Counted from the first letter of the stretch, positions 10,040-22,440 are shown. The stretch: 64,000 nt of DNA from Siphonodentalium dalli (GCA_032622095.1 CP136063.1:212305982-212369981), one strand, 5' to 3'. Notes: a model not told the origin generated them from the letters alone. A program made the numbers and translations.

Positions 10040-13020
10040 ATTTTCTTGAGTACAAGTGTCAGAGCATAAACAAAATATTGCGGTTATAAACTGCACAATC
10101 TGTAGTTTATATTAATAAGAAATGATCGTAAAATGATACGAGATACAAAACTAGACCAATTTATGAGCTAGTTAGAAAAATTTGCGATAAATATTTTTAA
10201 ATCGCGAAAAATTACTTGGATTATGAAAAAAATGGTCACATATAAATGGCTATAACTTGTGAACCACATGGGCTATTGATCGGCAGCATGGCTCAAAAAT
10301 TGCCCCAATGGCATATCAAAACGAATTTAGTAATGGAATGCCAAGAATATTGCTGTGAATATGTTATATGAGCGTAAAGTTAACCCCATCCCCTAAAATA
10401 TAACTTTTGCAGAAAAACGAATTATGTAGTTTACACTTAGAATGCTGCATGTCAAGTTGGCTTTAGAAGCATAAACAGAAAGAGTGTACAGAGTGATGAA
10501 GAGAATTGTAAATAACGGTGTCTAAACGTGATCTAAGATTAAAATTATATATATATATATATATTTCAACTGAACACATATGGCTACAAAGGCTTGCGAG
10601 TGAGACTTACCTTATATAGAACGGTATTTTCTTATTTGTGCCGCGCATGTCGGGACAGTGATCACAACCGACAATAGATGCGGCATTACATGCACCCCAT
10701 ATTTGACAATAAGTTTAGGATGGCATCCAAATCGGCCAACAAAATCGAAGACAAGGGAATGGTTAATCACGAGTTCACTGGTAACCATAAACAGACCATA
10801 GAACCCTTCTATTGTTTCAATTAATTTAAGCTAATGAGTAATTGGTTGTCTTAAGGACTATAGATAATCATTTATTGGGAGAATGCTTGATACAAGTCAA
10901 TGCATAGAAAGATAAAAACATTCATCACTAAACATGTGCCTTTTGGACCAGTTTAGATAAGCAATATAATTTTATATAATTTTTCTGAAGAAAATTTAAA
11001 TTGTATGCCCAAATTACAAGTCTCCAATTTCAAGTTGCCTATCTCTGATGCAAACATGTGTTCAGGAGTAGTATTTTATATTTTAAAAATTAGTTGTTAT
11101 ACAGAGGATTTTTTGTCAATAAAGGAATGACTTTTGTAGTATATAGTACTATGTTGCCAACAGTTTTCATGACATGCTACTACTTCCTGTTCTATGATTT
11201 CAGTATCTATAGTCCTTAAATGTTCTCTCACTCTACTCATCATAAGAGTCGTCAAAATTAATACTATGTCGGTTATTGTAGACATTCCCACATACACCGT
11301 TACATGGTTAGTCTGCGCTGAAACAAGATCATGTGTCAGATTCACATGAATCTTTGCAGCCAAAGCTCAGTAGTCACAGTCCATCAGGAGAAGTATAATC
11401 TGTCTTGTTTGTAGGACTCAATCAAAGAGCGACCAGCCATTGCTGTCATGGCATGGTACACCAGGCTTGTGAGTTAGTATGATGTGCCAATCACTGATAT
11501 AGTTCGCACGAAGATGTGTTGATGTGATTTCTTAAGGAGTCTGTGGCTGCTGGGGGTAGAAGATGTTCCAGTGTTCGGTTATACAATATAAGAACGTGTG
11601 CATTAATTTGTCGAATAGACGAAATTATGGCCCACCATAATATAGCCCACATGCAGACTCTTGGTAGGATATATCTTCAAAATTAATATAATACACAAAT
11701 TGATGAAAATTTTAAGTCGCATCACATTTTACTGCTTTTGAGTACCAATTCAAACGGATTCATTTGATAGGTATTTGTGAATGTCGCAGCCTGTCAACGC
11801 GTGAATTGGAGGCAAGGATTCACACACCTCATTGGACAATACTGTCCGCTATGTCGTTCACGGAAATGGAACATGACCTATTTTTGGATTTAGTATGAAG
11901 AACTATCCTAGCTCATATTCATTGAGAAACATAACATTCTAGTATTTCGACATGTACCTCAGTGGAATAAAACAATAACTAGCTTCCGACCGAGGCGTGG
12001 TGCATTGGCTGCATGTAACAGTACATGTATCCGCTTCCTCGTGGTAACATACTAGCACTAGAGCAGGAACTAACTGTAAGCGAATGTCACCATTCGGGGA
12101 CCATATCACGTAACATTCCACCCCATGGCAAACATAATAATTCAGTGTTTTTGAAACACATGTAGATTATGCACTCAACCATTCGCGAAAAAAAATAGAA
12201 ACCTGTCAAGGAGTCTTTGTTATCACCACCTGATAAATATTAGGCATTGTCTGGAACTGAGTCATGGACACATGACGTGTGAAGCATTACCTGAATACCA
12301 GGATTGTATTCTCGGGTTGCAGAAAAAAGGTACCATAATGACTTATTCTGAAAAAGAATTGCAATGTATCATATTATGCAACATCTTCAACAATCTACTA
12401 ATATCGATGGTGACCTACTTACATCCTGTCAAGAATTTGTATGTGCATTATGTGAGAAGCCGACATGTATTCAAGTCCACGAATTGCGATTAATGTTCTC
12501 CTGTTGTTAAACAAGAATAACAAAAATACAGACTTCTTAAGCAACACTATTTTCGTGCAAACTATCAGGCAATTACTTGACACAATAACTCAACCCATTC
12601 TAGTATGCCATTTCCTTATAACCCTATGCAATTTGGGTGTGTGGCATATATAACCATAGCCCTATCTATAGTGGACGAGATACATGTTTATGGCATACGA
12701 TAACAACACTAGGCGGGGTGAAATTCACTGTAAACAGCTGTATATGAATTTCTGTGCATACTATTTATCATGGATGTTAACATGGACATGTAAATAGGAA
12801 TGAGTCATTTTGGGGTCATTCGGCCAAAAAAACATGGCTGCCAGTGGCCATCTTGGATTTCAAAATTTGCAACAAAATACAACACGATAACTGTTTACCA
12901 GTTAGAATTACATTATTTCTCTCATTCAAAGTGGTTTTGAAGCCCAACCCATTGCCAAAACACTAAAAAAACAAGCAGGAATTTTTTTTTTTTTAGTTGC
13001 GGAAAAAATTGCTTGCTGGT
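10040..13020. other. Palindrome spacer; no gene recognised
   Basis: Holds an (AT)n microsatellite at about 10545-10564 and otherwise unremarkable A+T-rich sequence. The open frames over 11097-11363 and 11939-12121 (minus) and 12272-12653 (plus) are short. They often lack an ATG at the upstream end, carry no recognisable domain and have no good splice pattern, so I do not call them. The A' equivalent (about 41360-44380) has a 42-base stretch near 42060 that A lacks. Confidence 0.5.
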
Positions 13021-13023
13021 GGC

Positions 13024-13085
13024 TTTGACCACCCACCCACCCCGGCATACGTGCCGGAAATTTTTTTCACCCCCCTCCCCCTGAA
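13024..13085 (-). repeat. C-rich/hairpin repeat, copy 1
   Basis: A (CCCA)n-type run is followed by the inverted repeat CCGGCATACGTGCCGG (13042-13057) and another C-rich run. The minus strand has several runs of three or more G and could form a quadruplex. Further copies sit at 25255-25285, 25390-25435, 44386-44440, 50637-50685, 54812-54841 and 54945-54990. Confidence 0.75.
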
Positions 13086-13684
13086 CAAAGGGGAAAATTT
13101 TTACAATTACATACTGTTTATGCCATATTTCTGATTTGTGTAAGAACAAAATCTGTCTATATTTTACTATTCTTTCTGATTGAACGGAGGTGAATATTTT
13201 AACAGCATACCGACCGCCAACGCCGCCCGTATCTTTAAGTTTTAAAGTCTTGGGTACACTGCAGCAGTATATCTCTTTGGATTTCTGTCGCAGAAAAAAA
13301 AATGAGAAATAAAACCATTTGTCGACCCAGGTACATTGGCAATAGTAATCAACGTCTGTGAGTTTGATTACCTTCATGTCAATGAGGCATGTTTCAGCTT
13401 ATGTAATCGTCAAAACAATCGGTAGCATATGTGTAACTGACGTGGCACTTTTCCAGCAATGAATCATATCCGATATTTAGACGCGATAACTGAGATCCGT
13501 CTTCAGATGTAAGAAATTACACAAACAGCCAAACAGAATTACAAGTGGCCAATGACAACGTAATCAAATGATATATTGATTTCAAGTGGTCACATGAAAC
13601 TGCGTATATGGAACTTAATCCCGCTGATAGAAATCAAATCACGACAATCGTACCTTTGAGTACTGCTCACAAGTAGTGGTCAGT

Positions 13685-13690
13685 TATAAA
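13685..13690 (+). promoter_or_regulatory. TATA box of saposin pseudogene (A)
   Basis: TATAAA within GTCAGTTATAAAGGAG, 46 bases before the first surviving ATG (13731). The surrounding CTCACAAGTAGTG context matches the promoter of the intact paralogue. The A' equivalent is 45022-45027. Confidence 0.55.
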
Positions 13691-13730
13691 GGAGAGCACA
13701 TAATTATATCGACAGTGCTACGTGAACGTT

Positions 13731-14636
13731 ATGGCAGCGTTACGTTTGTTCATATTGTTCGTTGTGATATTCAGTCTGGGGGTATGGAATCCGGTGGAAG
13801 CCACTCCTCAGTTGTTGAGACAAGAGGAATCCCAAGAATGCACGACGTGTCGTGTGGTTTTTGGTCGTGTAAGCGAACGAGCTAAAACCGAGGCGACGGA
13901 GGCCGCTCTGTCTGAAGCCACAATCGCCATGTGTGATGGACGCTCGAGCACTAAAGAAAAGAGGCTCTGTCACGAAGGAGTCGATGACGTCATCGCCGAA
14001 CTCGTGACAGAAATTGAGAACACATTTGATCCAGATACGGCCTGCGTGGAAATCGGAAAATGTCAAATTGGCCCGAGTAGCGCGGTCCTGCGCATGTATG
14101 GCAGTCAGAATCAAGCGACAGACTGCGAACAATGTGAGTCGGACATACAGCTAATGGTGGCTGAACTCGGGACCTTCTTATTTAGATCGAAGACTGGATA
14201 ACGTATGCAGAGGACTGGGGTCACACCGTGGATCTTGCGTCAGAGCTATCTATAAGATAACTCCTCAGATCGTAACATTCCTTTGAGAAGGAATAAACCC
14301 GGAATCCACCTGCTTAGAAATAGGTTTATGCTCTGCTGTGCGGCCAGGTCGAGGGATGTACAACATCAAGCCGGTGCAGACTAACAGAGATGTGGGATCT
14401 TCTAATTTTTTCTGTGTGGCCTATGCAAATCCGGAGTCTCGATTCTCGTGGGAGTAACTGTAGGCACCGTGACGTCAATCATTGCAGGAGTCGTAGACAA
14501 CGTGTGTGCGTTTCTTATTATTCCATTTCTATCTGACTTGTGTGTTAACATAATTTGGTTGGTTGATGATGTTGCTGATAACGCCATACACACAGTGGTC
14601 TCCAGGGTAGTATGTTCATTGATAGGATTGTGCTGA
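13731..14636 (+). pseudogene. Double saposin-B protein pseudogene (A)
   Basis: Paralogue of 7149-8066 in the opposite orientation. The upstream ATG is GTG here (13722), leaving the second ATG at 13731. Signal peptide and first saposin-B domain are open, with all six cysteines present. Relative to the intact gene, a net 11-base deletion between the two domains (near 14180-14195) shifts the frame to a stop at 14201. The second domain, in the other frame, contains an in-frame TGA (14284-14286). Near 14403-14410 a T run is one base shorter than in A', shifting the frame again before the hydrophobic C-terminal part (14448-14636). A one-domain secreted product of about 156 residues from 13731 remains possible. 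Promoter and TATA box are preserved. Confidence 0.8.
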
Positions 14637-14639
14637 TGT

Positions 14640-16925
14640 ACAACGACAACGATGACTCACACTGTAAGAACGACGAACAAAACGCACTTGACGAATAGCA
14701 CCCAAAGAAACACGAACCGTGTCTACAAGAATCAAAGAAATACCCAAGAAACTAGTATCAGATGTTAATATAAATCAGGTTTCTTCTGGACAATGTGTTC
14801 ATTCTTGTGTTCGCTTGGTTTTCGCGAAGACATGATTATGGCTTTTTTTTGGGACACCGGTTCGGAACAAGTTGGATACTAGTTTTCTGGAGGAACGCGG
14901 AACGAAACGAAGATGAACCCCGACAATTTGTCCACAAGGAACCAGATATATATTAAACAGAATTGTCTCATTGACCTTAAAAAATTAAGTTTACGTAATT
15001 TGGTACCATGGAGAATATGTATAAGGAATATTATTCATGTTCTTATGTAAGAACATGTACACTGATAAATGCATTTGGGTCGGAATAACTCGCGAAGAGA
15101 TTATAGAAGTTTAGAAATACAGCAACTTCCCTATTTCCTCGAGAGAAAAAAACCTATACAGACCCTACTCGAATAACCTAACCGGAGTTATAGTAATTTT
15201 CCAGCTGTTTGAAATTTATCGCACTGTCGCACAGAAGTGAGCTAAACTGAACGAACTTTGTTCATATCAAAATATACTGATACACCCTGGTTAAATGGTC
15301 TTGCTGATTTGTTATGGTACTGTTTGGTACTGCTGGATTGGTATGATGCTGGTAGGGAAAACTAATGTTGTTAAGGAAATGTACCGTTATTTTTTATGTT
15401 GTCATTTTAACGGCCTTTTGGCTAACCTGAACGAATGGAGATAAACACATTATATTTATATAACATTCAAAACCTCATAAAAACCTATTAGGTTTATAAA
15501 ACATTAAAACCCATTATGTTTATAAAAAAAAACATTAAAAACCCATTATGTTTATAAAACATTAAAACCCATTATGTTTATAAAACATTGAAACCCATTA
15601 TATTTATAAAACATTAAAAACTCGTAAAATTACTATTTTTTTGCAAACACATGAGAAGCCATGATTACAATATTTTAACATACTCTGTTCGTGACTGTTT
15701 TGTGCAACACTTTTTTCTCAAATCGTTCGTTTAAGCCAAACACCACAAAACGACAAATAAAGAATGAGTGACGCTAAAATTTCCCAACAACATCAGTTTG
15801 CCATACCAACATCATCAGCAGGACCCACTAGATTCATAACAAATTAGCAGAACCACTAAACCAGGAGTGTAATAATGAACACCCTTCTGTGACTGATGCT
15901 GAAGATGGAGTGCGTATATACAAGTATTTCACGCATTAACCATGTCTTTACCAAATATATTTTCCTATTCAGTTGTACAAGTCTACATTGGAATGGCCTA
16001 GTATTCATTTGGAGGGATGTTCATGCGATTAAAGCAGACGACAGGCAGACGAATATATAACACTGCGGTTGAATGATTTCTATCAATTGATGGGAAATGT
16101 TCAGAAAATAAGTTCAACATGTCGTTTGAATTTATTATCTGAACATTTCCTAAGGGATAACTATGCCCATCATGCATCAATGATTATTTAGTACAAAAAG
16201 GATTAAAAACATTTTGATCCTTACAATAGGGCCGGAATCGGACTGTGACACGATCGAGCGTCCTAAATCGGGGGGGGGGTGTGGTGTTTATGATGTCTTG
16301 TGGACACATGTTTTAATTTGAGCGACGTCACTTGATATACTTTTGGGACTCAAACAGCCATTTGACATTAACAAATGACCCGTGTCCTTGGTTTCTTCTC
16401 GAATTCTTGTGTAGTACCGGATCTGGAATTCTTGTAGACATGTGTCAGTGTGTTTCGTTCGCACAGTGTGTGCAATCTCTCAGAGAACGATAACTCTTAC
16501 CGATAAAAAAAATGTAAATCTTAAAAGTAAAACAAAGCTTCAGAATCCATAAAAAGGATGTGACGACATGGAGTAAAGAACTGGTATAAACTCGAGTGAA
16601 ATCTCTTAAATGACTTAAATGGATAGTCAACAGAAGCAGAAGAATAGAAAACGATACAACGAGGACACGTGTAAAATGGTCGGACGTTCGTTAATATTTA
16701 CATGTATGTGCGTGTGCAGAAGAATAGAAAACGATACAACGAGGACACGTGTAAAATGGTCGGCGTTCCTTAATATTTACATGTATGCGCGTGTGCAGAA
16801 GAATGAGTAAGAGAAATGTTAACATTATTATGAAGCTTATAAAGCATATTATAAAGCATAAAAAGACTATTCCAGTTATTTGACCACTTGCTAAGAAAAC
16901 TGGGTGTCACTCCCCTACTTTAGTC
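14640..16925 (-). repeat. Non-coding remainder of arm 2
   Basis: Reverse-complement counterpart of 5045-7140. It contains the TTTATAAAACATTAAAACCC tandem block (15440-15625), a G run at about 16270, and the doubled 80-base block at 16637-16796 that begins near CAGAAGAATAGAAAACG. No gene is recognised. Confidence 0.7.
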
Positions 16926-16928
16926 TAA

Positions 16929-17398
16929 ACTTTAGTAATAAAATCGGTACACGCAACAGGGATTCGTAGAACTAGGTCATCACGAGACCCGTGATCAACG
17001 TTGACTATACTATTTTCGATGATTTGGGCTATATTATTGCAAAACACACCCTAGATGGCATTAATTTTGCTATGACATATATTGTTAATATAGACGGATA
17101 TAATGTCACTAAGCCATTAAATCGGAACATGCAGCTGGGATTCTAAACAAGGTCATCACGAGACCCGTTATTGACGTTGACTATCCTATTTTTTCTGTTT
17201 TGCCTATATTATGACAAAACACACCCCTAGATGATATTTGATATTGATATTGTACATATAGAGATATATAATTTCACTAAGCCATAAAATCGGTACACAC
17301 AGCTGGGATTCGTAGAACTAGGTCATCACAAAACCCGTGATCAACGTTTACTGTGCTATTTTCGATGCTTTGGGCTATATTATGGCAAAACACACCAC
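16929..17398 (+). repeat. ~170-bp tandem repeat, 2.7 copies
   Basis: AAATCGG landmarks at 16941, 17119 and 17287 give spacings of 178 and 168. Each unit carries GGGATTC, GGTCATCAC, ACCCGT and a TTTTGC/GGCAAAACACACC end. Units are about 80-85% alike. This is satellite-like and unique to spacer 1. Confidence 0.8.
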
Positions 17399-17399
17399 A

Positions 17400-18336
17400 T
17401 ATTAACTTTCGTAACGAAAAAACGCTGTCAAGAACGTATCATTTCCTCACTAGTGCTGATGTCGGATAGATCATATATCACGTGTCATCAAAGTTTATGA
17501 CTGTCTTATATGATATTGAGCGCACTGATAACAAGATAGACGTGCAGAACTATATATACCGATTACCGAATAAGCGTTCTGATTATATCTGGCCATGCAG
17601 GTCCGCTAAAATTGTACCTGGACAATAAATATGCTCCAGTTTTTTACTTATGTAAATAACTTTTGTCTGCAGAGGAGTTGTATAGGACTTCGATATTGGC
17701 ATGTTATTTGGCAGTGAAATGTGTTTGCAAGTTTGGGATGATACCCGGGAAGATTTGAAAGGGCCGTCGGACCTCTCCTACAACCCACATTTGAATGCCG
17801 TAATTCCGCTGAAGAGTGTTTGCAGGGTTTGTGAGATTGATATATGCACACTAGGTGTTTGGCTACTGTGCATGATGTGTATGCCACCAAAGCAAGAAAC
17901 AAAGCCCCACCCAATTCCGAACCAGGACCGGCGGAGAAGACTTACCTTTATTTAACTGTGTGAGTTTTGTGCGTTGATGTGTAAATCTATTGTTTCGAGT
18001 TGTGAATAGTTGTACATAATGTCCTATTTAGTGATTGCGTGGACTCCAGTTGCCTTAATCTGTTGTATTCCGGGCTTGTATTACGGGCTCAACTCTAGGG
18101 AGAGGGTGCAATGCCAGCCGGTTAACTTAAGGTCGGTTTGGGCTCCTCGATTCTCGATGGTGCAATGCCCGCCTTCCACTCCTGTGCGAGTGTCAGAACC
18201 CGTTGACATGGTTGTGTAGTGCGTGCGCAGATGAGGAAGCAGCTGAGGTCAGACTGTGTTGGTTGGTGTGTCTCTGAAGATTTTGAGTGCCAAGTAGTGT
18301 TTCTAATTATAATATGTAGTTGTTAGTAATTTTGAA
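17400..18336. other. No gene recognised
   Basis: Open stretches at 17648-17955 on both strands overlap each other and match no family I know. The region precedes a minus-strand LINE and may be its 3' untranslated part. Confidence 0.4.
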
Positions 18337-18667
18337 GGAGATAATTATTCGATAGCTTATACTACTGCCACGACAAGCGTATCTATGCCGCCCGAGGACA
18401 TTCATCTGCGCCCAATGAGCCATATAGGGCGTGAGCCCGCTAACCTAGATATTGATATTGGGGTTAGTAGTGTTGTGTTCAGGTTTGTGAGCTTGTTGTT
18501 CTGTGTAATGGTTTTATAAGGTAAGCAGGTTGGTTGGTTGTTTGATGGAGATAATTACTCAATGGCTTATACTACGGCCACGACAAGCGTATATATCTAC
18601 GCCGCCCGATGACATTCATCAGTGCACAAGGAGCCATCTAGGGCGTGAGCCCGCAACCCTACGTTTT
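18337..18667 (+). repeat. Pair of ~120-bp direct repeats, ~210 bp apart
   Basis: Copies at 18337-18456 and 18547-18667 share GGAGATAATTA, CCACGACAAGCGTAT, GCCGCCCGA, GACATTCATC and GGGCGTGAGCCCGC. The last of these contains a short inverted repeat. They may be tandem units in the LINE 3' region. Confidence 0.7.
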
Positions 18668-18779
18668 GATATATATTATTGTTAGTCTTGTTAGGCGGTC
18701 GATATTGCGTGTAGTGGGTTAGTACAAGATGAGTTGTTTATACTGAGTTCTAGCGTTGGACTTTATTGATGACTTGCAT

Positions 18780-19892
18780 TACTGCAGGGGGCGTGGCCAA
18801 TCCACTGTGTTAGCCTGCCGATGATCAGTACGAACCAAAGAGCCCTCTGAAACATAATTACCTGTGTTTTAGGTGGGGATGACTGGTAGAATTACCTGTT
18901 TGGGAAGTTGTTCTGTGGGTAGCTAAAAGAGAGTTTGATTATTAGACTTACCATCCGTTTGTCTGGACTGTGTTGGTAACCTGATCGACCTCGCGTGTTT
19001 ATTAAGTTCTTAAGATGTAGGTCTATCTGTTTGTTTGTTGATTGTTTTGGATAGTAGTGTTTTCCTAAGTTCGAGTTCGTCAATTATGGTGCTGCCTTGT
19101 AGTCTGATTAGAGCTTTTGTCGCTAGTGTTTGGAGTCTAGTGTGGGTATGTCGGTTGTGTTGTGTAATGCCCTGATGGTGGTTATTATATTTTCTTGGAG
19201 TGCCATTTTTGATGCTTTGTTTTGGATTACTTGTAGTTTGTTGAGTGTGGATTTGGGTAGATCGGCGATTATGATGATGATTGGTCATATAAATGGCTTA
19301 TGTAGCTTAATTAGGGTTCCGGGATTGAGTCCCCATGATGTGCCCCTGAGCATTCTTAATAGCCCAATTGTTTGGTAGACCCTGGTTGAGATGTTTTTAA
19401 TATGTGTTTGGAAAGATAGTTTATGGTCAAAAGTTATGCCCAGGAGTGCTTTATTTAAGTTTGTACTTGGTATGTTTTCTGCTGAAGAGGATTAATTGCG
19501 TTTTTTTTGGCATTCAGTTTAATGTGCCATTTAGAGCACCACCCTTCCAGGTCATTGAGTTGTTTTTGTAATCTGTATTCCAGCGTTTTGGGGTTCTCCC
19601 CTGTGGTCCAAATGCCCAGGTCATCGGCAAATTGTGATATATGTATGTTGTGTAGTGGATTGTTTGGTATGTCGTTGATGTATATTAAGAAAAGTAACGG
19701 ACTTAAGACGAACCCCTGGGGCGTACCAGCTTTAAGGTTGACGCTGTCTGAAATTTCTTCCCCGACCCTTACTTTGATAGATCTTTGCATGAGAAATGAG
19801 GAGATACGTCTTAACATTTTAGTGGGGATGCCGGTAGTTGTTTTTAGTTTGTATCGACGGCCGTGGTTTGATCTGTTTGCATATTGATCCAA
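18780..19892 (-). pseudogene. LINE (non-LTR retrotransposon) reverse-transcriptase fragment, inactive
   Basis: The frame at 19455-19892 shows reverse-transcriptase signatures: TPQGFVLSPLLFLIYINDIP, then the catalytic FADD motif (SQFADDLGIW), then a WHIKLNAKK thumb start. A shift in an A/T run near 19500 moves the sequence into other frames that continue the family pattern (LGITFDHKLSFQTHIKNIS, GLNPGTLIKLHKPFI), broken by stops. The tail continues to about 19010. The 5' part (endonuclease, palm start) is missing, so it is 5'-truncated as usual for LINEs. Jockey/CR1-like affinity is likely but not decided by this fragment. It lies only in spacer 1. Confidence 0.85.
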
Positions 19893-20289
19893 GATAATTA
19901 ATATTCATCTCATGGTCCAATGAGGATGCATAATTACAGAACAAAGGAATAGCGGTGAGACTCCTTTGACGGGGAATAAGATAGAGTTAATTTCAACTAC
20001 CGAACGCTCAGGACGTGATGTTGTTATGCCTTTGTTGTGAGAATATAAAAGTCGTGAAATTTCAGAGTGTTATGGTCGCGCCCGGGAATAGTACATGCAT
20101 GGTTACACCCCTGGTCGAGTGGTCCTGCTAATTTGCTATGATGCTGTTGGGTTCTGCTGAATTGATATGGCGCTGTCGGGGCAAAATGATACCGTTATTA
20201 TTAATAAATGTGTCGTGCTCGCGGTGTTCGGGTAATCTGAACATATCCAAGAAAAGCCATTATGAGTATCAAACATTCAAAAATATATA
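19893..20289. repeat. Non-coding, dispersed repeat fragments
   Basis: About 20110-20200 resembles 15295-15395 (GGTC(C/T)TGCT, TTGCTATG/TTGTTATG, ATACCGTTATT). No gene is seen. Confidence 0.45.
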
Positions 20290-20405
20290 CAGTAATGCTA
20301 TAATTAATCGACTCCTTAACCACAGCAGAATTATGGGTAACTTTTCAGGATTTAGTCGGAAATATGGCTTGTTGCCAGTCATCGGAAAGCTCTCCCCGAG
20401 AAACG
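20290..20405 (+). repeat. Solo arm of the 9694 foldback element
   Basis: Shares CAGAATTATGGGTAACTTTT, GGATTTAGTCGGAAATATG and GAAAGCTCTCCCCGAGA with 9665-9780, including the flank ATCGACTCCTTAA, but has no opposite arm. Either it lost one arm, or the palindromic copy arose from such a single arm. Confidence 0.75.
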
Positions 20406-21910
20406 CGCGCAAACGACACATCCAATTGATCGGACTTTATTGGAGTGTTTATATGTTTCCATTCTCTGTTATGCCGACAGAGAGAAGAAGACCACCGCAA
20501 TTGCTGACATTGCGCAATGGGTGCAGTCGGCAGGTACAAAATAAGTTGAAATTGAAACAAAAATGACCTAGTAATTTAGCTTAGAAACTTGAGATACATG
20601 CCATGAATATATAATTTCATAAAGAGGAGAATGTAATATAACCCTTTGCCTTTGGCTTTGTTTTGACACGAAATACATATACATATATAGCAGACAGGTT
20701 TAGACATCGCAGCACAACAGTGTCTGCGTGCTTGCCACAGATCTCCACCTACGAATTACATGTTTTATTAAAGTTAAATTCTCAGCGTCTGCTCTACAAC
20801 TCAGCCATCTCAGTATGGTACTAGAAGAAATTGGGTCACGTTAGCTCAAACTATAAAGTTGGGCGTAAATTATTGTCACCTTGGATCCAATAATTGTCAC
20901 AAATTGACGTCAACTGTCACTTTGTTACCAACTAATTCCAACTTCCAAGTAAAGCATTGCATTAATCCCTTGTGGATAACAAGTAAAGGCATGGTGTACA
21001 TCGATATGATACTATCACACGGAAAACGTGGGCACAGTGTTCAATGAGTTTGTTTTTTTTTAAACGAGAGGTGTGTCCGAAAGCTTGTGTGCATTATACA
21101 ATAAAGAGTCTATAAAGGTGGTATCATTCTTGTTCCTGTCATCTTACAGCTTGATCAAGACTCACACGGCTATACATATACTTAACCAGTTATCATATGT
21201 GCGTCAAATTTAATATATGGCACTGCCAGGTTAAAGCAATCAGAAAATGGACGTTTTAAAGCTTACTTAGTGATTAGTCTTTACAGTGTCGGACTCAGGA
21301 TTCAATTCTAGCCACCTGCTCAGACTACTATGGTTCTGGGTCATTTCACAATCAGGTTGAGCATTTCAGTTTTCTTACTCTAAGTTGTTCCCATAATACA
21401 TGTATAATTATAAGACAGCTACTGTCGTCTTACCGATGTACACATTTAGCTGAACATTTTAAATGGTTATGCTATATATAATAAATAGAACATGGATGTC
21501 GTTTTCCCTGTCAAACACCAACATCCAGTAAAATTGCTTTCTCAAAATTTGCAATGCAGAACTTACATATGAGATAAAGAAATTATGCACTGTGAATTTG
21601 AAAATGTTATGTTGCTTGCCAGACTAGAAATCACCAACTGATTCAACTGCAGAACACGGTGTTAAAAATAACCAAATAATAATCGAGTAACACTTGTTTG
21701 TTTGTATAGACAATTAATGTACAAAATTAGCTTTTTATGATGTCCACTCCGAAACTGGGTACAGTTGTGAATGATATGTACTATTCATGTGGACATAATG
21801 GTCTTAATATAGCAAAGAGTAACAATTCTTGTTGATAAATGTGAGACATTAATTCAGATCTTTCCCATTGTATGTTTTAGTCAGCGGAACTAATATGTCA
21901 AACAAAATGT
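20406..21910. other. No gene seen
   Basis: A+T-rich spacer. 21005-21070 resembles 4614-4665. Short frames here have no support. Confidence 0.5.
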
Positions 21911-22224
21911 CCACTCCGAAACACACTCTGAAACGTGCTTTGCATCATGAAATTTAATAAGGAAATTTATACGTTTACTACCTCTACATCCAGGTAGTGG
22001 TGGTATTCACACATTCACTAGATGTTTACTCACCATCAAGGATCATGGAGCTCCGTAGCCACTTAAAGATATATTATGTACTTATTCGGGTGCGTGAAAC
22101 TAGTAAGTTAGTATTCAGGTACTATGCCAACTGGAGGAATATAGCATTCTAGTATCATCGCCGAAAAATTCAAACAAATCAACATTACAACTCCATAGAA
22201 AACATCGTCTGAACTGCGCGCAAT

Positions 22225-22440
22225 TGTAAATATTTACTTCTAGATTCGGGACGCATCTATCTGCAATAAACTGACGAAAACGATTTCGCCATCGAGAGTC
22301 ACTGTATTTAATTAATATATTAGAATGCCGGTGTTTGTTGTCAATTTGGATATAATATTTGTAAATATTACTACTTTGAGCAAGATTGTTCTCCATTTCT
22401 ATTTGATCCCCCTGCCGGAATGTTTCACATCACTTTAAAT
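22225..22440 (-). repeat. Dispersed repeat, copy in B
   Basis: Reverse-complement relative of 9241-9520: shares TTTAAAGTGATGTGAAACA-like, ATCAAATAGAAATGGAGAA and ATATCCAAATTGACAACA blocks. The B' copy is at 51985-52195. Only one of the 80-base units is present. Confidence 0.75.

Larger units (their letters stand above)
1..15937 (+). repeat. Segmental duplication, left copy (A)
   Basis: This block matches 31367-47277 base for base over almost its whole length. Only scattered substitutions and small indels separate the copies. A' carries about 20 extra bases near 35329, about 23 near 38497 and about 42 near 42060, and lacks the loop of a hairpin near 41170. Homology begins at base 1, so the true left edge may lie outside the window. 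It ends at 15937, where A continues with its own inverted-repeat arm while A' switches to unrelated sequence. The block holds a TIR element, an intact saposin-B gene, a saposin pseudogene and several foldback elements. Confidence 0.95.
13575..16925 (-). repeat. Inverted-repeat arm 2 of A (holds saposin pseudogene)
   Basis: Reverse-complement partner of 5045-8215. It has a local 80-bp tandem duplication (about 16637-16716 and 16717-16796) that arm 1 lacks. In A' the equivalent arm begins at about 44912 and is cut off at 47277. Confidence 0.9.

Noticed and set aside
11939-12121. Minus-strand fragment containing HEEADT, reminiscent of a string seen in some transposon-derived invertebrate proteins
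   Set aside because: The resemblance is about six residues from memory, and the sequence after it does not continue in any recognisable way.
14402-14593. Frames opposite the saposin genes (for example 14402-14593, 7659-8153, 45077-45469)
   Set aside because: Antisense shadows of the saposin coding sequence; they change with the coding strand's codons and carry no features of their own.
16619-16810. 63-codon plus-strand frame
   Set aside because: It lies in an 80-base tandem duplication within arm 2 and has no counterpart in the other arm.
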